Source: Chloroflexota bacterium
GTDB lineage: Bacteria > Chloroflexota > Anaerolineae > Aggregatilineales > Aggregatilineaceae
Length of the DNA stretch: 8,433 nt
Direction: 5' to 3'
NCBI GenBank assembly: GCA_016234525.1
Contig: JACRBK010000062.1
Location: 1-8,433, forward strand
Shown: one piece after another, positions 1 through 5,900 of the stretch
Layout of the letters: each line of letters begins with the position of its first letter
Position numbering within the stretch: the first letter of the stretch is position 1
Program-made: the position numbers and the translations under genes
Notes under the pieces: model-generated
Database searches by the model: none
What the model was told of the DNA's origin: nothing
The model's input: only the letters and a program-made list of their open reading frames with translations

Positions 1-855
1 CTGCCGCCTCATATCCCGTTGGAGCGCGGCGGCGAAACGGCTTTTATGCGAAACCGGCTGCGGTTGTTTGTTGCGCTGCACACACGAAGACAACCACAGT
101 CATTAACGGCTGCTGCCGCGCTTAGCCACCATGCCGCGCTGTTGCAGTGGTTTGCGGAAAAGCACGCGGCTCGTTGGCTGTGGAACGCCCTCGCTGAGGG
201 TGAGATTAGATCCCCTGCTGCTATCGCTCCCCTGCTGGCAGAATTGGGCAAACTGGCCGCACCGCTGGAAGATTGGCTAGAACAGGTTCTGCCGACCAGC
301 GAGGGCCGCCGTTATCTGTCCGAGATTGTCAAAGCTACTCAACCAGAAACAACTCTCAGCGGTCCGGCGATTCGTCCGCAGCAAATCGTGTCCGCATTTG
401 CCGGGCTGGCGTTGTTAATTCCCTCGCTCCGTGCGCTTACTTTGGGGGAGGAACTTGGCGCAGCCGGTATCTATCAACTGATGCTCGATGCGGCTGGATC
501 GCCCCTGCCCCCGCTGGCCTGGGGTGACTTGGGGATCATGTGGCTTGCCGGTATTGAACCGGATCAGGCTGAATCAGCGCGGCAGACGCAAGTAAAAGAC
601 GATCGACACCAGACCACATTAGCCGTTCTGCATCATTTTGCCGCCGGACTGCGCGGCTTCGCAAACAGCAGCCCGGCTTATCTCGCTGAGAACTTCTTCA
701 ACCAGCCCGGTTATCTGATCATTACAGACAAGACAGTGGATGTTTATCTCAGCCGGTCACCGCTGGCGATCATTCTACATATGGCGGGCAAGACAGGCGA
801 ACAAGGGGTGATTCCCTGGCGCAATGGGCGCGCCCTGACCATCCATCTGCCGTGA
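1..855 (+). CDS. 3' part of an eCIS-associated protein of unknown function (5' end outside window)
   Basis: This frame is open from base 1 to the TGA at 853-855, giving 284 visible residues. A TTG at 19 and an ATG at 46 are in frame, but neither has a convincing ribosome binding site and the frame has no stop upstream, so I treat the gene as cut by the window edge. The protein is Leu/Ala-rich and mostly helical, with no catalytic motif I recognise and no clear signal peptide. The last ~64 residues (221-284) look like a compact module: a YLAENFF..PGYL stretch, then alternating beta-like hydrophobics, then the ending GVIPWRNGRALTIHL. That layout recalls the C-terminus (PGW-P-W-x-G-R-x-x-x-F/H pattern) of uncharacterised proteins encoded just before the ATPase in eCIS clusters; this is from memory and unverified. 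It lies 12 bases before the ATPase gene, so the two are almost certainly co-transcribed. A structural or assembly role is inferred from position only. Confidence 0.6.
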   Translation: MPPHIPLERGGETAFMRNRLRLFVALHTRRQPQSLTAAAALSHHAALLQWFAEKHAARWLWNALAEGEIRSPAAIAPLLAELGKLAAPLEDWLEQVLPTSEGRRYLSEIVKATQPETTLSGPAIRPQQIVSAFAGLALLIPSLRALTLGEELGAAGIYQLMLDAAGSPLPPLAWGDLGIMWLAGIEPDQAESARQTQVKDDRHQTTLAVLHHFAAGLRGFANSSPAYLAENFFNQPGYLIITDKTVDVYLSRSPLAIILHMAGKTGEQGVIPWRNGRALTIHLP

Positions 856-857
856 GT

Positions 858-862
858 GGGAG
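858..862 (+). promoter_or_regulatory. Ribosome binding site deciding the ATPase start
   Basis: GGGAG lies five bases before the ATG at 868. An in-frame GTG at 856 overlaps this motif and would add four residues, but it has no good Shine-Dalgarno sequence of its own, so the ATG at 868 is preferred. The site sits immediately after the stop codon of the upstream gene, which fits translation within an operon. Confidence 0.6.
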
Positions 863-867
863 CGCGC

Positions 868-2901
868 ATGATTCTGCCGTACCAGTCACCCCAAGAACAT
901 CTCTGGGATACCCGCTGTTTACTGGCGATGCTCATGCGCCGCCTGCTGGACGACATGCCGCCGTCTTTGCTGGTAGACCGGCCTCTACTGAATCAAGAGT
1001 GTGATGATCATCCCGCTGATCTGGCTGAGCTCATCGCCGCGCGTCTGAATGTGTCGCCCGATTTGCCGCTGCGCCAGCTCGAACAACGCTGGGCCTTAAC
1101 ACCGCTGGCGGTGAACATTATCCAATTGTTATTGGCAACTGAAATTGACAGCGAACTGCTTCAGGCGTGCGCCTGCCTGCACAATGATCCGGCGCGGCGC
1201 TGGTTAACACCGGGGCTGATCTGGCGGCTGTTCAATCTCGATCCTGCTGCTCCGGCTTCGCGTGCACCATTTGCCCCTACCGATCCGCTGATGCGGCACC
1301 GGATTATCCATGCACCGCTCCATATCAACAATTATCCGGTTCCGCTGGTAGAGCGCCCGCTCAAACTCGATGATCGAATGGTGGCTTTTCTGCTCGACCA
1401 GGAAACGATAGAGGCATCTCTGGTCGATTCAGTCACGCTGATTCCACCCAATACCGCTGCCCCCAACGACTTGTTTCCTGGTGAGGTTCAGCCCCAGCTT
1501 GTGCGCCTGTTATCGCGCTGGCGTAAAACAGCAGTGCCGCCGATCTTTCTCTGGGGCCGATCAGGATCAGGGAAACGGGTGGGCGCATACTATCTCGCCG
1601 CAGCGTTACACCGCCCCCTGCTCAGTCTGGACGCAGCTCACCTGACGCGCGATGTCTGGTTTGCCCTGCGGCGTGAGGCCGATCTGCGCGGGGCATTGAT
1701 CTATCTGGCTGATTTTGACCGGCTGGATCAGCCTGCGGCATGGTGGGCGCGCCTGGGGGAAGGGGTGATTGTTTCAGGTGAAGAACTACCGCACGCGCTC
1801 CTGATTCCTCCGCCCTTCACCATTCAGTTTCCGATTCCCGATTATGAACATCGCCTGTTTTGGTGGAAACAAACGCTCAACGGGCGTGGCGATATGATCG
1901 ATATCACTGACCTGGCAAACCAGTTTCGTCTCACGCCGGGACAAATTGATCACGCAGTGCAGATGGCGCAGCAAGAAGCGTGGATACAACAGGGACCAGC
2001 GGCATCCCCAACACGAGATAACCTGTTTGCGGGTGCGCGCGGTCAGTCCAATCCAGCGCTGAGCCGGCTTGCCATGCATGTCAGGCCAGTCTATGAGTGG
2101 GACGATCTGGTGCTTCCCCCAGCGCAGCTTGCCCAACTGCGGGCCATTGTGTCACAGGCCCGTTATACCGGGCAGGTTTATGATAGCTGGGGATTTGCCA
2201 ACAAACTGCCCTATGGCCGAGGGCTCGCCGCGCTTTTTTCGGGGCCATCAGGGACAGGAAAAACCATGTCTGCGAGTATCCTGGCGCGGACATTGGGGCT
2301 GGACCTGTATAAGATTAATCTCGCCGGGGTCGTCAGCAAATACATCGGCGAGACAGAAAAAAACCTCGATCACATTTTTACCGAGGCGCATAATGCCAAC
2401 GTTATTTTATTCTTCGATGAGGCAGATGCGCTCTTTGGCAAACGCTCAGAGGTCAAAGACGCCCATGATCGTTATGCCAATATTGAAATCAGCTACTTGC
2501 TGCAAAAAATGGAAGAATATGAAGGCGTCTCCGTGCTGGCAACCAATTTCAGCCAAAATCTGGATGAAGCCTTCACCCGCCGTATGCAGTTCGTGATCGA
2601 TTTTCCCCTGCCCACCGCTGCGGATCGTGAGCGTATCTGGCGTAATTTATTCCCGCCCGATGCACCGCTGGCAGATGACATTGATTTTGTTTTTCTGGCC
2701 GAAAGCTTTGAACTTACCGGAGGCCACATCAAAAACTGCGTGATGACCGCCGCTTTTGCCGCTGCGTCTCGGCAGGAAACGATAAACATGGCGCACCTCG
2801 TTCGGGCTGTCGCCGTCGAGTTCAACAAACTCAATCGCCCGTTGCAACGGGCTGCTTTTGGCGATTATTTTGAGCTGGCGCGCCGCTATGTCCAGCCGTG
2901 A
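868..2901 (+). CDS. AAA+ ATPase of contractile injection system type (Afp15/PVC15-like)
   Basis: The product is 677 residues from the ATG at 868. Residues 1-210 form an N-terminal domain, including the helical segment LDDRMVAFLLDQ (167-178). A first AAA-like module follows, with a P-loop at 230-237 (GRSGSGKR) and a Walker B-like strand ending A-D-F-D (D282, D284). It lacks the Ser/Thr after the P-loop Lys and the usual catalytic Glu, so it is probably inactive. The second module, from about W411, is intact: Walker A GPSGTGKT (459-466), Walker B ILFFDEAD (D517, E518), sensor-1 Asn560, Arg571/Arg572 as arginine-finger candidates, and a sensor-2-like GGHIK (618-622). The spacing and the DEADALFGKRS and TRRMQF signatures match the cytoplasmic ATPases of eCIS loci, which are thought to act in particle assembly or cargo handling rather than as part of the mature particle. 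It lies 12 bases after its upstream neighbour and overlaps the downstream giant gene by 14 bases. An FtsH-like or other AAA protease is unlikely because no protease or membrane segment is present. Confidence 0.88.
   Translation: MILPYQSPQEHLWDTRCLLAMLMRRLLDDMPPSLLVDRPLLNQECDDHPADLAELIAARLNVSPDLPLRQLEQRWALTPLAVNIIQLLLATEIDSELLQACACLHNDPARRWLTPGLIWRLFNLDPAAPASRAPFAPTDPLMRHRIIHAPLHINNYPVPLVERPLKLDDRMVAFLLDQETIEASLVDSVTLIPPNTAAPNDLFPGEVQPQLVRLLSRWRKTAVPPIFLWGRSGSGKRVGAYYLAAALHRPLLSLDAAHLTRDVWFALRREADLRGALIYLADFDRLDQPAAWWARLGEGVIVSGEELPHALLIPPPFTIQFPIPDYEHRLFWWKQTLNGRGDMIDITDLANQFRLTPGQIDHAVQMAQQEAWIQQGPAASPTRDNLFAGARGQSNPALSRLAMHVRPVYEWDDLVLPPAQLAQLRAIVSQARYTGQVYDSWGFANKLPYGRGLAALFSGPSGTGKTMSASILARTLGLDLYKINLAGVVSKYIGETEKNLDHIFTEAHNANVILFFDEADALFGKRSEVKDAHDRYANIEISYLLQKMEEYEGVSVLATNFSQNLDEAFTRRMQFVIDFPLPTAADRERIWRNLFPPDAPLADDIDFVFLAESFELTGGHIKNCVMTAAFAAASRQETINMAHLVRAVAVEFNKLNRPLQRAAFGDYFELARRYVQP
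2888..2901 (+). other. 14-base ATPase/giant gene overlap (probable translational coupling)
   Basis: The ATG at 2888 lies inside the last codons of the ATPase gene, whose TGA is at 2899-2901. No strong Shine-Dalgarno sequence precedes this ATG; the nearest candidate, GAG at 2872-2874, is 13 bases away. The overlap therefore suggests that ribosomes finishing the ATPase reinitiate on the giant gene. Alternative in-frame TTG codons at 2858 and 2870 exist but have no better context. The next in-frame ATG is far downstream, at 3239. Confidence 0.55.
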
Positions 2902-5900
2902 ACCTCTGCCACCTCTGCCCGATTACGAGTCGGAGCGTGTGCCGCCAGAAACGGAAATCACCGAACCGGGACTGACGCTGCCATCGCCTGCTGCGCGGCT
3001 TCGCGATCTGCTCCGACGGCGAACCCTGCAAGAATGGGCCATACAGCAGCGGGATCAGGAAGTTCCTGAAACAGAATCAGAGAGCGCCGAGTCAGAAGAA
3101 GCGCCATCGACCGAAATTGAAGAAGAAGAATCCGAAGGCGAAACTGAAGCCGGGGAATCGGAAGAAGCGCCACCGACCGGAACCGAACCATCAACTTTCA
3201 TCGCCGAAGGTGAGGCCGCCCCCACAGGCGAGGGTGATATGCTGCCCGCTGAACCTCAGGCCGCCGAAGAAACACCGGAGCCCGCCCCAGAAGAAGCTGC
3301 ACCACAAACGCCAGAAGAAGAAGTCGAGGCGGTTGAACAGCCAGAAACAATAGTGATAGAAGCGCCCGACGAGGAACCGGAGGTTCCGACAGTCTCAGAG
3401 GATACCCGCGCCGAACTGCAAGCCTGGCGCGAGCGAGCGATGGCCGATACAAGCGCTATCCCCAGGCCGGAGCTGCAAAGTGGCGGACAGGGCGGCGCGG
3501 CAGTGCGTGGGCAAGGCGGAAGTTTAGCCGGGCGGCATCAAGCCGATCCGAATGCACTGGCGCGGGATGCGCGAGGTGCGGTGTCTCCGCCGCCCGAAGC
3601 ACGCGATGTTCCCACCACCCCGCCCGAAGTACACCCGGTCCCGGCGGCACCTCGCCTTGTCGAAGAAAACAGCCACGGGGTGTTGTCGCCCCAACATATG
3701 CCGGTCTTAGAGAACAGCCCGCGCGGCACCACGCCGGTGCTAGGCCAGCGACCACAGCCGCCACCACCGCCGCCCTCTGAAACCGTGGTAGCCGTGCGTG
3801 ACGAAGCCGCCGCGCCGGAAGCAGATCCGAACCAGGAACACGTCGAAGAGATACGCGAGACGGCGGAGGAAGAACCGGAGGTCACGGAGGAAGCGCAGGC
3901 TGATCCCTATCTGATCGAGACACAGCCGCCGCCCGCGCCGCCCGAACTTCCGCCCGGTGCTCAGGTTGCCATTGGCGCTGTTGTCGCGCGGCTGCTCGCT
4001 GAACCCGAAAGAACCGCTGAAGAGATTATCACTGATATTCGCAGCAAGCCTTATGAAGGCGAACTGCGAAACCAGTTTCCCGATATTGGCACAGACGATA
4101 TCCCCACCGTAACCAACCTGGTGACTATTCAACTGCGCGAGGTCGCGGTCACCGCCGGAGTCACCCAAGAAGCGCTTGATGCCGCGATTCAACAGCGCCA
4201 GCAGGAACTCGTCCAGCAGAGCGGCGAAGCACACAGCGAAATAGAAACGGCTGGGACAGAAGCCGAAACAGAAGTTCAAGAGGCCGGGCAAACTGAATTA
4301 GATGCCGTCGCTGGCGCACACACGGCAGTGGATCAACATACAGAACGGCAGCTTGAAGCCGTCAGCGGTGAAAACGATCCAACGGTGATCCGGCGCAAGC
4401 GGGATCGGTTGAAGAGTGAAATCAATCGCGCCGTGGGACGGCAGCGTGTCGCCTATGATCAGGCGCAGCAGCAGCGCGAACAACAACTTGAGGCGGCTAA
4501 ACAAACTCAGGTGCTCGCCTATCGCGCCGCAGCACAGCAGGACCAGCGCGTCATCGAACAAGAAGCACGAGATGCTGAACGCGAGCCGAACTGGCAAGAC
4601 CTGCTGGCACAGGCGGAGATTCGCAACTGGATCAACGCGCGAGAACGAGGACTCGATGCCAGAGTAGTCGAACTCAAACAAGCGGCACAGCGACAAACAG
4701 ATGGCTTCAAGGGCGGTTTAGGCACCGCTGCATTCACGGCCAGAGAGATGATCGAAGACTGGGCGGACAGCCTGCTGCAAGAACATGAAAGCTGGTGGGA
4801 TCGTATCTGGCGCATGTTTAGCGACTGGTCCGAAACCGCTAATGCTGAAGCAGAAGCCTGGGAAGTCGCCCGCGCGGGCGAAACCCGCACCGCCATTTTG
4901 GTGGATTTTGGCGCTTTGCACCAGTTTACTACCAGCCAGGGCGAAACGGTCGATCTGGAGAGTAATGCAGCCTTCCAGCAGTTGAGCCTGGAACAGCAGG
5001 CCGTCGTGCGTGCCTATTACAGCACTGGCCCGGAAGCGCGCGATCCTATTATGGCGGTGGCGGCTGGAATCAAGGTTCGGTTAGCCAACCAGCGCCGCGC
5101 CGACACCGTGCGCAGTTGGGAAGACGAAATCGCTAACAGCCCGTCCAGTGAATGGCACAAGTTAGATGCCATTGGGCAAGCGCAAAACAGTAGTTTTAGC
5201 GCAGACCGCATTCGCAACACCCTTTATGATGCGATGTTTGGCGGTGTCACCGGCTGGGGTACAGATGAAGCCGCGATCTTCGGCGCGTTGAACAGTCTGA
5301 CGCGCATCCAGGCGGCGGCAGTACGCAAGTGTTACAACGCCACGCATAGCCGGGATCTCGATGATGATCTGGAAAGCGAGTTAAGCGGCTCCGAACTGGG
5401 CCGTGCCCGGGCGCAGCTTTCTGGCGATCCCATTCTGGCTGATGTGGCTACCCTGCGGGATGCGATGGCTGGCCTGGGTACGGACGAAGACTTGATTTTC
5501 TCGACCCTGCGCAATAAATCCGCCGAGGAACGGCAGCGCATCATTGATGAATACCGCCGCCAGTACAACGTTGATCTGACCGCTGAATTGGATTCAGAGA
5601 TGGGAGGGCATGAGCTTGATCGGGCGGACGCCTTGATGGAAGGTGACGTCGCTCGTGCGGATGCTATCGCCATTGACCAGGCGATGCGCGGCGGATGGAC
5701 GGGGTTGGGTACGGATGAGGCGGCTATCGAGCAGGTTTACCAGAATGTGCGCCAGGATGTGATCTCGTTTGGCGCGCAGCAGCAGCCTCCCTGGACGACA
5801 GCTCAAATTGAGGCGGAAGTTCTGCGCCGCAACCAGAATGTGGAACAGTCTTATCAAGTGCAGTATGGCGGTGATTGGACTGCGGGAGATGAAAGTGCGC

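Noticed and set aside
2069..2596. 175-residue open frame on the plus strand in another phase
   Set aside because: It overlaps the catalytic core of the ATPase, where the conserved motifs fix the true frame; its translation has no family features.
3740..4291. 183-residue open frame on the minus strand
   Set aside because: It lies wholly opposite the giant gene, is Phe/Arg/Gly-biased as expected from the complement of Glu/Ala/Arg codons, has no recognisable motif and no ribosome binding site.
4298..4896. Overlapping minus-strand frames (132 and 125 residues)
   Set aside because: Both are opposite the helical region of the giant gene and are Ser/Cys/Arg-rich, typical of antisense shadows.
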